DNA of 64,000 nt, taken from the NCBI GenBank assembly GCA_041741535.1, contig JBGSJV010000062.1, positions 1 through 64,000 of the forward strand, read 5' to 3'. A model generated the notes under the pieces. That model had not been told where the DNA came from. It saw nothing but the letters and a program-made list of their open reading frames with translations, and made no database searches. Below are positions 44,568-53,858 of the stretch, in pieces (the stretch's first letter is position 1; each line of letters starts with the position of its first letter). The DNA is from M30B19 sp041741535. GTDB lineage: Bacteria > Planctomycetota > Planctomycetia > Pirellulales > Pirellulaceae. Made by a program: the position numbers and the translations under genes.

Positions 44568-46432
44568 TGTTGTTCCGTATCTCACTTCGGAGGACGTCTC
44601 CGCGTTCCATCCAGCGGCGACCAGGAATTGCCCTGATTGCGGTCGTGATCGTGATTGCTTTGATTACCACGTCGGCGCTGACGTTTGCGTTGCTGATGCA
44701 ACAAAGCAATCAGACTGCGCGTCAATACGCGGATCAGCAACAAAGCCAATGGGCCATGGAATCCGCGTTTGCTCAATTGGAGAGTTTCGCCGCGTTACCA
44801 CCCCAACGGCGCGACGCAAAGTCGTTGGGCGGTTCGATCTCGGGGTTCGTTCGCTCGATCGAGTTACAACCGGCATCGGAAGCAAGTGGCGAAGGGCCCG
44901 GTTTGCGAACTGAAGTTGAAGACTGGGTCAGCAGTGAAGCGGATGAAGCAGGAATGCCACCCGTCGAATGGGAGGATGCACTCGACGAGGAAATGGTGAA
45001 CTTCGATCCGACTCAACCTGGGTTTGTGGTTTTTGATTGGACGACGGCGGAGGATGGCCAACAAAACGTGGCCAACGCATCCACCATCGCGCCATCAATT
45101 TCCGGAAGTGAGGATGTGACCGTCCGGTTTGGGTGGACAAACGAATCTCGTAAATTGCACTTGGCTCGGTTGTTGACATGGGAAGCTGCGGGGACTCCTG
45201 TGAACGAGTTACTGCAAGCAACCTGCGGTTTGAGCCCTGAGCAGGCGGATCGCTTGTTGGATTGGATGGATGCGGACGATCAACCACGAGCATTGGGTGC
45301 GGAGTCGAGTGTGTATGCCCAACGCGGTCTGCGTTATCAACCCGCGAATCGAGTTCCTCCGACGTTGGATTACCTGTTGTTGATACCCGGCTTTTCACCG
45401 CGTGTGCTGTACGGACAGCGACAAACCATGACCATCAAGATCGATGCGGAGGACCCACTGGGCGTCGAGGGGTCCGCGGATTTGGCCGATTTCACACGCA
45501 GCCAACAAGCCCAACTAGATCGAGATCTCCAGTCGCCGTCCAACTTGTCGTCGGATGAATCCGACCGCGACTTGCTGCGAGAACTAGGCTTGACCCACAA
45601 GTTGACCACGACCGCCAAAGAACGCCATCATAATCACTCGGGTCAATTGAAACTGCCCGTCAATCATCCAGACTTGCAACAGCTCTTTGCGGCGGTGAGT
45701 TCCCGAGTCGAACCGAGCTTGGCGACGTATTTGTGTTTGGCGCGGCAGTTTGGCGTGCATGACGACGCAACCAGTACCGCCGGATCAAGTCTGCGCGTAT
45801 TGAACCTGGAGGAAGTGGAGTTGGATTTCACGCAACCTCCGACGAACTTGTTTGCGTCGCTGGTTCAGTTGATTGACTCGCATGTCCGAGTTCCCCAGCC
45901 GGATGGAAGTGTGGCCGTGGTTCGGTCACCATTGCGAGCGAGTGAATTGCAAGATGAATTTGCGGACCGCGTGTCGGACGTGTTTGCGAATTTGACAATC
46001 GCTCCTCAGCCTGTCACGGACAGTCGCCTGCATTGGCGATTGGCCGATCCACAGATCTTGCGTTGGATTCCGGGCTTAACTCCAGAGACACAAGCGTTGT
46101 TATTAGAACACGATTCTCGCGACCTGGAGCCGACCAACGCCAAACCAAACCAGGGATTGGCGTTTCAAGTGGCAACTTGGTACCGCAGCGGACGGATCAG
46201 CTCGAGTCAATGGCAGATCATTGAGCGAGAATTGACCGACGGCGGTGACGTCTTCTCCGCTTACATCGGTGCTCATGCGGGCGAATATCGCGCGTTTCGC
46301 TGGGGACAGGTGATCGTTGATGGTTCCGCGAAGCAACCGCAGCAAGTATACTATCGCGAACTCCTGCCCCCGCCTCCCACCCTCCAAGCCGTTATGGCAG
46401 CCATCAATGAAACTGCATTGGCCAACCCGTAA
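44567..46432 (+). CDS. gspK: minor pseudopilin GspK
   Basis: 621 residues from the ATG at 44567 (TGATG junction with gspJ). The leader is followed by RRPGIALIAVVIVIALITTSALTFALL, a pilin helix without Glu5, as is usual for GspK. A large helical domain has the ladder typical of GspK: LLQATCGLSPEQADRLLDWMDADDQPRALGAESSVY, LRYQPANRVPPTLDYLLLIPGFSPRVLYG. A ComEA-like second repeat follows (LRWIPGLTPETQALLL). It is longer than the usual ~320 residues. It caps the pseudopilus tip with GspI and GspJ. Confidence 0.88.
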   Translation: MLFRISLRRTSPRSIQRRPGIALIAVVIVIALITTSALTFALLMQQSNQTARQYADQQQSQWAMESAFAQLESFAALPPQRRDAKSLGGSISGFVRSIELQPASEASGEGPGLRTEVEDWVSSEADEAGMPPVEWEDALDEEMVNFDPTQPGFVVFDWTTAEDGQQNVANASTIAPSISGSEDVTVRFGWTNESRKLHLARLLTWEAAGTPVNELLQATCGLSPEQADRLLDWMDADDQPRALGAESSVYAQRGLRYQPANRVPPTLDYLLLIPGFSPRVLYGQRQTMTIKIDAEDPLGVEGSADLADFTRSQQAQLDRDLQSPSNLSSDESDRDLLRELGLTHKLTTTAKERHHNHSGQLKLPVNHPDLQQLFAAVSSRVEPSLATYLCLARQFGVHDDATSTAGSSLRVLNLEEVELDFTQPPTNLFASLVQLIDSHVRVPQPDGSVAVVRSPLRASELQDEFADRVSDVFANLTIAPQPVTDSRLHWRLADPQILRWIPGLTPETQALLLEHDSRDLEPTNAKPNQGLAFQVATWYRSGRISSSQWQIIERELTDGGDVFSAYIGAHAGEYRAFRWGQVIVDGSAKQPQQVYYRELLPPPPTLQAVMAAINETALANP

Positions 46433-47906
46433 ATCGACGCCCGAGTATCGCAGCCACGCTTGGAAATCAGCGCCCGTCGTCGTCGTCCAGCAATCCGACG
46501 ACGGCTTCGAATACTTGTTGGCCAAACCCAATGGCCCGAACTGGGTGATCGAGGAGTTCGGCTTTTGGCAGCCCGCCACCAACGAGTCCACGAATTCCAT
46601 TTCGTGGTCGAACTTTTTCACGCATGGCGTGCCTGAGTTGGCTGCCAACGGTGTGCAGGTGACGGGACGCAAGTTGCTGTTGTGCCTACGCCGACCTGTG
46701 ATTGAGTTTTATCGTGTGGACATGGTCCGCGCGGACGGTGTTGATTTGACCGAACAAGTCCAAAATCAAGTTGCGGTACAAGAGCGGTTGGATCCAGATT
46801 CGGTGATCTTGGACTATTCCTGTAGCACGGCAGCCAACGGAGAACAGCTCCCGACGTTTGTGACTTGCTTGCCGCGCGATACTTGGAAACAGTGGGACGC
46901 TGCTTCTCGTTCCAGCAAACTGAAACCGGCGATGATGGTGCCGCGAGTTTGGGCGACGTGGCAACTGGTACGCAGTCAAGCAGCACTGCCGAACGAACCA
47001 ACCATGGTCCTGGCCCTGTATCGCAAACAAGCCGATCTGATTGTACTGCATCGCAGCCGGCCGATTTATGTGCGGTCCATCAACTTGCAACAGCCCGATG
47101 AAGCGGATGGCGTGGCCCAACAAATGATGTCGGAGATTCGATTGACGGCGGGTACGGTTGATTTGCCAGGAGACGATCAAAACGTCTCTAGAATCCTGAT
47201 CTTGGGTGACCGAGAGTTCTCCGAGTCCGTCGCCACGCAGCTTCAAGACTCGTTGGATATCGCGACCGAAGTCGTGGCCTTGGAGACCCTCGCGGCATTT
47301 ACCTATGCCGGAAATCAAATCCCTGATGTGAATTCAGCTCCACTATTGGGGATGCTGCTTGGCTTCACGCAAACACCCGACTTGGAGAGTATGGACCTCA
47401 TGAATCCCAAGACCATTTCACAACCCGTGAGTCGTTGGCGAATTTATGGTTGGCTCGCCGCGTTGGCGGTTGTAGGCTTGGGGTATGGTGCTTTTGATTT
47501 GTGGCAAACTTACGACACGAACCAACAAGCCATCGTCGAGCAATCGAAGAAAAACAAAGATGCCCAGTCGACCTTGGATCGCACGATTCCCAAAGCCCGT
47601 GTTGCTGAATACTTGCAACACTGGGAGGCCGAGCAAGTGAATTGGTTGCAGCAACTGGACGAGATTACCAAGAGCCTGCCATCAGGCGACGAAGTGGTCG
47701 TCCGACAATACGATGGCAAGCGGACTGCTAGTGGAGCTGAAATTGCGATGCAGATTCAGGCTCGCAGTCTCGAGACGGTCGCGGCGATTCAAAAAGCGGT
47801 TCAGACGAATGGCTGGCAAATCAAGCTGAAACGGCAAGTGGAAACCCAAGACCCGAATTATCCGTTTCGGCTGGAAACGACCATCTCCTACACACAAGAG
47901 CAATAA
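46407..47906 (+). CDS. gspL: GspL-like / PilM-PilN-like assembly protein
   Basis: 499 residues from the ATG at 46407, inside the last 26 bases of gspK. The cytoplasmic N-terminal ~340 residues look like an actin-fold domain (ESWSN..., LLLCLRRPVIEFYRVD, ILILGDREFSESVATQLQD). One membrane helix (WRIYGWLAALAVVGLGYGAF, about 345-364) leads to a coiled coil and a ferredoxin-like periplasmic domain (SGAEIAMQIQARSLETVAAIQKAVQTNGWQI). This order matches GspL, which recruits GspE to the membrane, or a PilM-PilN fusion. Sequence identity to either is not obvious; gene order supports GspL. Confidence 0.75.
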   Translation: MKLHWPTRKSTPEYRSHAWKSAPVVVVQQSDDGFEYLLAKPNGPNWVIEEFGFWQPATNESTNSISWSNFFTHGVPELAANGVQVTGRKLLLCLRRPVIEFYRVDMVRADGVDLTEQVQNQVAVQERLDPDSVILDYSCSTAANGEQLPTFVTCLPRDTWKQWDAASRSSKLKPAMMVPRVWATWQLVRSQAALPNEPTMVLALYRKQADLIVLHRSRPIYVRSINLQQPDEADGVAQQMMSEIRLTAGTVDLPGDDQNVSRILILGDREFSESVATQLQDSLDIATEVVALETLAAFTYAGNQIPDVNSAPLLGMLLGFTQTPDLESMDLMNPKTISQPVSRWRIYGWLAALAVVGLGYGAFDLWQTYDTNQQAIVEQSKKNKDAQSTLDRTIPKARVAEYLQHWEAEQVNWLQQLDEITKSLPSGDEVVVRQYDGKRTASGAEIAMQIQARSLETVAAIQKAVQTNGWQIKLKRQVETQDPNYPFRLETTISYTQEQ

Positions 47907-47908
47907 AC

Positions 47909-49054
47909 ATGGATCGCCAAAAGCTACTGTTGTTACTGTTGGTGGTCGTTGCCGTTGGGTATGGCGGCGACTGGGCTTACCGAACATGGGTCGAAGAACC
48001 GTTTCGTCGCCAAGAAACGGAACAAGGCAAGTTAGAAAAAGCCCAAACCAACATCCACGACCGCACGATCCGCGCGAAGACGTTGGTTCGTGACCTCCCG
48101 GAGTTCGAAGACCGTAGCCTGCCGGCCAACGCGATGCTGGCGCGACAAGCTTATCAGGCGTGGTGCTGGCAATGGGTCAAACGTCACGACATCACCAATC
48201 CCACAGTCGACGTTAGCGAACCGCGCCCACGTTCCTTGACCAAAACGACCAAGAAGGACGCGATGCCGGACATGTACGAAATCGGCGTCACGATTCGAGG
48301 CGTCGCGGCCCTGCAAGTTGTCGTCGATTTGTTGGCCGACTTTCATCAGACGGCGTTTCTGCATCGTATCGAAGCATTGAACTTGACGCCGGTGAATCAA
48401 GGTCGCCAACTGAGTTTTACAATCTCGGTGAGCGCGTTGTCCTTGAAAACAGCAACACAAACAGAGCGTTTGCCAGGGCAATCGACGAGTGACACGAATT
48501 TGGTTCAAGACGAGTCAACCAACGACGTGGCACCGGATGTCGCATTGGATAACAAGCCCCAGACGTTGGTCGCGGCCAGCACGCCGTCGCCCGAAAACAC
48601 GGAGACCCCGCTGCCTGTCGACTCGGTCGCGACGTCGGCCCCAACTTCGGAAAACACATCGGAGGCAAATGCTAGTTCGGGAGGAGAAGAACCACCGATC
48701 ATCGAGTCCACGTCGACCGCGGAGGAGTTCAACGAGCGACCTTGGCAAGAAGTCGTGCGCCGCAACATGTTTGCAGCCGGAGGCGGTATGACGATCGCCA
48801 AGTCGGTCAAGTTATCGGCAATCACCGAAGACATCAAAGGCGTGAAGCAAGCGTGGTTCCGCAATCTGCAACAAGGTCCGACTCAAATGGTCGACCTCGG
48901 TCAGTCCTTCAATCAAGGTCCGCTCGCCGCTAAAGTTGTCGAGTTGAATGACCAACACGCGATTCTATTGATCGACGGTGATCGAGTTCGCGTGCAAATC
49001 GGGCAAGTGCTTGCCGACGGAGTTGCACTGGTGCGTGCCGTGACGGAGCACTAG
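47909..49054 (+). CDS. gspM: GspM-like protein with a GspC/PilP-like C-terminal domain
   Basis: 381 residues, starting two bases after gspL. One membrane helix (LLLLLLVVVAVGYGGDWAYR), a coiled coil, and a ferredoxin-like periplasmic domain (about 95-180) fit GspM. A Ser/Thr/Glu-rich linker (about 185-270) then leads to a domain with PWQEVVRRNMFAAGGG, KLSAITEDIKG, AWFRNLQQG.TQMVDLGQSF and LLIDGDRVRVQIGQVL. That pattern resembles the homology region of GspC or PilP. No separate gspC is in the operon, so this protein may do both jobs: hold the platform with GspL and contact the secretin. Confidence 0.68.
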   Translation: MDRQKLLLLLLVVVAVGYGGDWAYRTWVEEPFRRQETEQGKLEKAQTNIHDRTIRAKTLVRDLPEFEDRSLPANAMLARQAYQAWCWQWVKRHDITNPTVDVSEPRPRSLTKTTKKDAMPDMYEIGVTIRGVAALQVVVDLLADFHQTAFLHRIEALNLTPVNQGRQLSFTISVSALSLKTATQTERLPGQSTSDTNLVQDESTNDVAPDVALDNKPQTLVAASTPSPENTETPLPVDSVATSAPTSENTSEANASSGGEEPPIIESTSTAEEFNERPWQEVVRRNMFAAGGGMTIAKSVKLSAITEDIKGVKQAWFRNLQQGPTQMVDLGQSFNQGPLAAKVVELNDQHAILLIDGDRVRVQIGQVLADGVALVRAVTEH

Positions 49055-49166
49055 AAGAATGAAAAATTCAAAAGGTATCAAACGTCTAGTTTCAGGAATT
49101 CCGCGAGGAAACGATGGCTGTCAGCATTTTGCATTTTTTGATTTCCATTTTTCAGTACTCATTTCT

Positions 49167-49548
49167 TAGCCGCGTGTGAACCAAAGACGAACATTTGCGT
49201 GGCAGGCGGACTTCCCACGGATGGCAATGCCGATCTGCAGATGAATCCATTCGCTGCCTGCGGTTTCGAATTGAAGACCGTCAACGTATCAGCGCGGAAG
49301 TTAGACCATGGCAGTCGGACAAGTTGCTGTCGGTCAAGTTGCTGTCGGTCAAGGAAGTGTCCGCGGACGGTTCATCCGCAGTTCGGCATTGCCATCCGTG
49401 GGAACTACCAAACGCTCGCATTTTGCCGCTCAGGACATTCGGCGGCTCAGGACATTTGGAGTCTTGGCAGATTCGACGATAGAGGTTCTCGGATTAACCA
49501 AGGTCGGACTCACCCCAATCGGGAAGTTATTTCCAGACAGTTCCTTAG
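49167..49548 (+). repeat. dispersed intergenic element, copy 3 (full length)
   Basis: Begins TAGCCGCGTGTGAACC and ends CCTTAG. The left arm 49209-49245 pairs with about 49371-49405; 32 of 34 positions match. The loop holds a triplicated GTCGGACAAG/GTCGGTCAAG-type unit (49316-49352). The element ends one base from the TAA of sufT, which is transcribed toward it. Confidence 0.9.
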
Positions 49549-49549
49549 C

Positions 49550-49894
49550 TTAGAACATTCCTAATTGGTCGCGGGCGTCTTCGGTCATTCGATCCGGAGT
49601 CCACGGTGGATCCATCACGACCTTCACATCGACATCGACAACCCCCGGAACGGTTCCGGCGTGATGTTTGGCACCGCCAACCAGCTGCGGTCCGGCCGGG
49701 CACATCGGGCTGGTCATGGTCATTTCGATATAAACCTGTTGTCCGTCCGTTCGGTCAGGCAAATCTCGGATATCGACCAAATAAATCAAACCCAGATCCA
49801 CGATGTTGACATGTAATTCCGGGTCAATCACTTGCTTTAGGGCTTCGCGAACGTGGTCTTCAGTGATGACCGGTTTGGATTCCATTTCATTCAT
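49550..49894 (-). CDS. sufT: SufT / MIP18-family (DUF59) iron-sulfur assembly protein
   Basis: 114 residues from the ATG at 49894 (MNEMESKPV). DUF59 motifs are present: EALKQVIDPELHVNIVDLGLIYLV, then MTMTSPMCPAGPQLVG with the conserved cysteine of the TSPxCP motif, and VVMDPPWTPDRMTEDARDQLGMF at the end. SufT proteins help mature Fe-S proteins when demand is high. It is the last gene of the suf operon, with 62 bp between the sufD stop and this start. Its stop abuts a dispersed element. Confidence 0.9.
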   Translation of the reverse strand: MNEMESKPVITEDHVREALKQVIDPELHVNIVDLGLIYLVDIRDLPDRTDGQQVYIEMTMTSPMCPAGPQLVGGAKHHAGTVPGVVDVDVKVVMDPPWTPDRMTEDARDQLGMF

Positions 49895-49956
49895 CGTGCA
49901 CCTGTTGTGGTTACGGTTCAAAAAAGCGTTGGACAGATCTTAACCTGTGCTAATGA

Positions 49957-51285
49957 TTATTCGTATTGGCGGACCCGAGTCGCAATGGCGATTCCCAAGG
50001 CTTCCCGGACCGACTCCAATTCAATTCGGTCAAAGATTTGTTGGAAAAAGCCTGTGACGATCGCACGAATGGCTTCTTGTCGGGTGAAACCGCGATTCAA
50101 ACAATAGAACACTTGTTCTTCGTCCACACGTCCCGAGGTGGAACCGTGGGTGCAGCGAACGTCATCCGCCTCAATTTCCAATCCCGGAATCGAATCGGCT
50201 CGCGAGGTGTTGGATAGCAACAGGTTGTCGTTCCGTTGGTAGCCATCGGTGCGCTGCGCAACCTTATCCACGCGAATCATACCGCGCCACACCGTGTGCG
50301 ACTGATCCTGCAGTGCTGTTTTGTACAGGAAGTCGCTCGTGGTTTGCGGCGCCATATGGTGTTGTAAAGTGTGATACGAAAGATGTTGTTGATCTTGAGT
50401 GAACATGGTGCCGTTGACTTGGCAGTGAGCTCCACGGCCACGAAGTTCGACGTGTTGATTGACTTTCGCCAATCGGCCACCCAAGGCCCCCAACGTCCAT
50501 TGCAGTTGAGCATCTTGACCAACGATGGCCTTCTGGTGCGCGAAATGCCAGGTCTTGTTGCCCCAATCCTGCAGGTTGACGAAGCTGAGTTTGGCTCGAT
50601 CGCCGATCACCAACTCCATGGCCCCGTTGTGCCACCCATCGCCGTCGACGTGGGTGCCGCAGCTTTCGCACAGCACCGTCGCCGACGCCCCGTCTTCCAA
50701 GACAATCAGCAGATGCGACAGATCGCTGCCGCCATCGCTCAATACGGTTTGGATGTGGAAGGGCAGTGCCACCGACACATTGCGAGGAACGTACAACACC
50801 GTTCCACCCGTACACATCGCTTGATGCAGCGCCGCAAAACGGTCCACCGAGGCATCAAATGCTGACCGGAACAAATGGCGTTGAACCATGGCCGGGTGCG
50901 CAATCAACGCCTGTTGCAACGTGCCGAAAAACACACCGTGGCTTTGGACCGAATCGTCCAATTCGCTGAGGACAGTGATCCCGTCGATCGTGGCGATGCG
51001 GCCCGCCAATTCGACTCCCACATCCAGGCGAGCTAATGGCAATGAACTAGCCGCGACCGTGGTTTCCGGGGACCAATGGTACTTTTTGAGGTTGAACAAA
51101 CGGATGTCGGTCCGCATCCATTCCTCATCCCGCCGATTCGGCCACGGCATTTGCTCGAAACGTTGCCATGCTTCCGACCGCAACTCGCGCAACCATGTTG
51201 GTTCGTGTGCACATCGTTCCATCAAGTTGGCAAAGCCTGATGAATCGAAGTCCAGGCGGGCCAAGGTCATTTCATTTGTCGACAT
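49957..51285 (-). CDS. sufD: Fe-S cluster scaffold subunit SufD
   Basis: 442 residues. It partners SufB and SufC in the SufBC2D scaffold that builds Fe-S clusters in the cytoplasm. The N-terminal helical part (WLRELRSEAWQRFEQMPWPNRRDEEWMRTDI) is the SufD/SufB_N type. The right-handed beta helix then runs to the C-terminal core (RTDGYQRNDNLLLSNTSRADSIPGLEIEADDVRCTHGSTSGRVDEEQVFYCLNRGF), where the HGST histidine of SufD is conserved. The ATG at 51285 lies two bases after a small ORF. Confidence 0.93.
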   Translation of the reverse strand: MSTNEMTLARLDFDSSGFANLMERCAHEPTWLRELRSEAWQRFEQMPWPNRRDEEWMRTDIRLFNLKKYHWSPETTVAASSLPLARLDVGVELAGRIATIDGITVLSELDDSVQSHGVFFGTLQQALIAHPAMVQRHLFRSAFDASVDRFAALHQAMCTGGTVLYVPRNVSVALPFHIQTVLSDGGSDLSHLLIVLEDGASATVLCESCGTHVDGDGWHNGAMELVIGDRAKLSFVNLQDWGNKTWHFAHQKAIVGQDAQLQWTLGALGGRLAKVNQHVELRGRGAHCQVNGTMFTQDQQHLSYHTLQHHMAPQTTSDFLYKTALQDQSHTVWRGMIRVDKVAQRTDGYQRNDNLLLSNTSRADSIPGLEIEADDVRCTHGSTSGRVDEEQVFYCLNRGFTRQEAIRAIVTGFFQQIFDRIELESVREALGIAIATRVRQYE

Positions 51286-51286
51286 A

Positions 51287-51520
51287 TCACTCTTTCTGCC
51301 AGGTCTTTAAAAAGCCATCTATCAATTCAAGAATCAAAAATATTCCAATCGGAAAACCGAAAGCGTTCACGAGAAACGGTTTGGTGCGTTCCGCAAGTTG
51401 CCGGATTATGAATCGCGAGCCGTTGAGTCCCACGCTTGATCGTCCCGATCCAGCGGATCTTCTTAGGCGAATTGCTGCACGCGCCCTACATTCCGTAACC
51501 GATTTCGGAAAATCCGACAT
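51287..51520 (-). CDS. possible small membrane protein between sufB and sufD
   Basis: 77 codons filling the 250-bp gap between sufB and sufD, with the stop two bases before the sufD ATG. The C-terminal third has a hydrophobic segment (AFGFPIGIFLILELIDGFL) and a charged tail (KTWQKE). The N-terminal part is basic and has no recognisable domain. The ribosome binding site is weak, and a GTG start farther in is possible. The position in a tight operon is the main support; it may equally be spacer sequence. Confidence 0.35.
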   Translation of the reverse strand: MSDFPKSVTECRARAAIRLRRSAGSGRSSVGLNGSRFIIRQLAERTKPFLVNAFGFPIGIFLILELIDGFLKTWQKE

Positions 51521-51537
51521 CGCTCGTCAACTCGGGA

Positions 51538-52953
51538 CTATCCTACGGAGCCTTCCATCTGCAATTGAATCAGTCGGTTCAGTTCGACCGCATATTCCAT
51601 GGGCAGTTCTTTGACCAACGGTTCAATGAAACCGTTGACGATCATGGTACTGGCTTCCGCCTCGCTCATCCCGCGACTCGTTAGATAGAACAGTTGCTCT
51701 TCGCCAATTCGTGAAACGCTGGCTTCATGCCCGATCGACACGTCTTGTTCGAGCACTTCAATGTAAGGGTAGGTGTCGCTGCGGCTGGCATCATCGAGAA
51801 TGAGGGCGTCACAAACGACGCTACACTTCGATCCGACCGCTCCCTTTTCCACACGTGCCAATCCCCGATAACTGGCTCGACCACCGTTTTTGGAAATGCT
51901 CTTCGAGATGATTTGACCAGTGGTGTTTGGGGCTTGGTGCACCAACTTCGCGCCGGCATCCTGATGCTGTCCTTTGTTGGCAAAGGCGATCGACAAAATC
52001 TCGCCCCGAGCCCCCGGTTCCATCATGTGCACGGCCGGGTACTTCATCGTCAATTGACTACCCAGATTTCCGTCAACCCACTCCATGACGGCGTCACCGT
52101 AAGCATAGGCTCGCTTGGTCACCAAGTTGTAGATGTTGTTGGCCCAGTTCTGAATGGTCGTGTAGCGACAACGTCCGTTCCGCTTCACGATGACTTCAAC
52201 CACCGCGGAATGCAGACTTTCCGATGTGTACATCGGAGCGGTACAACCTTCCACATAGTGGACTTGCGCTCCTTCATCCACAATGATCAGCGTCCGTTCG
52301 AACTGGCCCATGTTCTCTTCGTTGATCCGGAAGTAGGCTTGCAGCGGAAAATCGATCTTGACGCCCTTGGGCACATAGATGAACGATCCACCTGACCAAA
52401 CCGCCGAATTCAAAGCGGCAAATTTGTTATCTTCCGTGGGGATGATCTTGCCGAAATGCTCGCGTAGTAATTCAGGATACTCGCGAACGGCCGTATCGGT
52501 GTCCGTGAAAATCACGCCCTTCTCGGCCAGGTCTTCCTTTAGCGAGCCGTAGATCACTTCGCTTTCAAATTGGGCTTTAACGCCCGACAGGTACTTGCGT
52601 TCGGCTTCAGGGATTCCAAGTTTCTCAAACGTATCCTTGATCTCGGCCGGCACGTCGTCCCACGTTCGCCCCTGCTGCTCGGTCGGCTTGATGTAATAAT
52701 AGATGTCTTGAAAATCGAGATTGATTTCGCCGCCCCATTTCGGCATCGGTTTCGAGAAGAACACCTTCAGGGCATGCAGCCGGAAATCCAGCATCCACTT
52801 GGGCTCGTTCTTCAACGCAGAAATCTGACGAACGATGTCTTCGTCCAAGCCCTTGCGAGCTTTGAAAACCGAATGGGTTTCCGTGCGAAAATCATACTTG
52901 TTGATTTCGCCAACACCGGTTTCGTCATTCACAATTACATCGGTTGCAGCCAT
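51538..52953 (-). CDS. sufB: Fe-S cluster scaffold protein SufB
   Basis: 471 residues from the ATG at 52953 (MAATDVIVNDETGV); the longer frame would overlap sufC closely and adds little. It is the main scaffold of the SufBC2D complex. Typical SufB stretches are YYIKPTEQQGRTWDDVP, SGGSFIYVPKGVKIDFPLQAYFRIN, VHYVEGCTAPMY with the invariant cysteine, NKGQHQDAGAKLVH, and the C-terminal SDTYPYIEVLEQDVSIGHEASVSRIGEEQLFYL. It follows sufC by 39 bp. No cysteine desulfurase (sufS) or sufU is in this operon. Confidence 0.96.
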   Translation of the reverse strand: MAATDVIVNDETGVGEINKYDFRTETHSVFKARKGLDEDIVRQISALKNEPKWMLDFRLHALKVFFSKPMPKWGGEINLDFQDIYYYIKPTEQQGRTWDDVPAEIKDTFEKLGIPEAERKYLSGVKAQFESEVIYGSLKEDLAEKGVIFTDTDTAVREYPELLREHFGKIIPTEDNKFAALNSAVWSGGSFIYVPKGVKIDFPLQAYFRINEENMGQFERTLIIVDEGAQVHYVEGCTAPMYTSESLHSAVVEVIVKRNGRCRYTTIQNWANNIYNLVTKRAYAYGDAVMEWVDGNLGSQLTMKYPAVHMMEPGARGEILSIAFANKGQHQDAGAKLVHQAPNTTGQIISKSISKNGGRASYRGLARVEKGAVGSKCSVVCDALILDDASRSDTYPYIEVLEQDVSIGHEASVSRIGEEQLFYLTSRGMSEAEASTMIVNGFIEPLVKELPMEYAVELNRLIQLQMEGSVG

Positions 52954-52992
52954 TACAGGACTTTCTATCTCAAGTGTTCGGGGCATTCAAAG

Positions 52993-53811
52993 CTAGGCGG
53001 TCACGGCCTCGGGCTTCGTGTTGGTGTCGTTCATCGCTGCCGCTTCGGGATGTTCATCGCGAACTCTCTGGTAACCATTGCGATGGAGCTCATCAGCCAA
53101 CTCGCGACCGCCGGTCTCGACAATCCGACCACCCATGATCACGTGCGTGTATTGCGGTGGGTTGTGTTCCAACAACTTGTCGTGGTGCGTAATGATCAAC
53201 AACCCCATCTTCGCTCCGCCAATCTCGGCAATGCTTTGACTGGCCAAACGAACGGCGTCGGCATCCAGACCACTGTCGGTCTCGTCCAGAATCGCGAACT
53301 TGGGTTGCAGCATCGCCAGTTGCAGGATCTCGGCGCGCTTCATTTCGCCGCCCGAAAATCCATCGTTTACGTAACGTCGCGCAAAATCGGGGTCCATTTT
53401 CAATTGAGCCATCTTCGCGCGTAGCTCTTGCCGAAATTCCTTCATCGGCATGAGGTCTTCCCCCTCTTTCCGCTCGGGGTTGCGTACGTTGGTTGCGGCA
53501 TGTCGCAAGAAGTCGGCCATCTTCACGCCCGGAATGGCGACCGGTCGCTGAAACGCCAAGAACAAACCCGCTCGGGCCCGCTCATCGGGCGACGCTTCCA
53601 GAATACTTTGGCCATTGAGCAGAATATCCCCAGACGTCACCGTGTACTTCGGATGGCCCATCAACACCAAACCGAGGGTGCTTTTGCCAGATCCGTTTGG
53701 GCCCATCAAGGCATGCGTTTCACCGCGACGAATGGTAAGCGTGACGCCGCGCAAAATCGGCTTGCCTTCCACTTCCACAAACAAATCGATAATCTCTAAG
53801 GTCTCGCTCAT
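52993..53811 (-). CDS. sufC: Fe-S assembly ATPase SufC
   Basis: 272 residues from the ATG at 53811 (MSETLEIIDLFVEVEGK). It is the ABC-type ATPase that drives conformational change in SufB-SufD. It has Walker A MGPNGSGKST, the Q loop LAFQRPVAIPG, signature FSGGEMKRAEIL, Walker B KFAILDETDSGLD and the H-loop ITHHDKLL. The C-terminal ~30 residues are a divergent tail. It is the second gene of the operon, 47 bp below the regulator. Confidence 0.95.
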   Translation of the reverse strand: MSETLEIIDLFVEVEGKPILRGVTLTIRRGETHALMGPNGSGKSTLGLVLMGHPKYTVTSGDILLNGQSILEASPDERARAGLFLAFQRPVAIPGVKMADFLRHAATNVRNPERKEGEDLMPMKEFRQELRAKMAQLKMDPDFARRYVNDGFSGGEMKRAEILQLAMLQPKFAILDETDSGLDADAVRLASQSIAEIGGAKMGLLIITHHDKLLEHNPPQYTHVIMGGRIVETGGRELADELHRNGYQRVRDEHPEAAAMNDTNTKPEAVTA

Positions 53812-53858
53812 CAGTTCGCTTTCAATTCTTCTCGGGTCATTCACGTAGCCGAAATTTC

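Noticed and set aside
49199..49564. 121-codon ORF across copy 3 of the dispersed element
   Set aside because: The frame is not kept beyond the left third in the other copies, so a complete protein is not supported.
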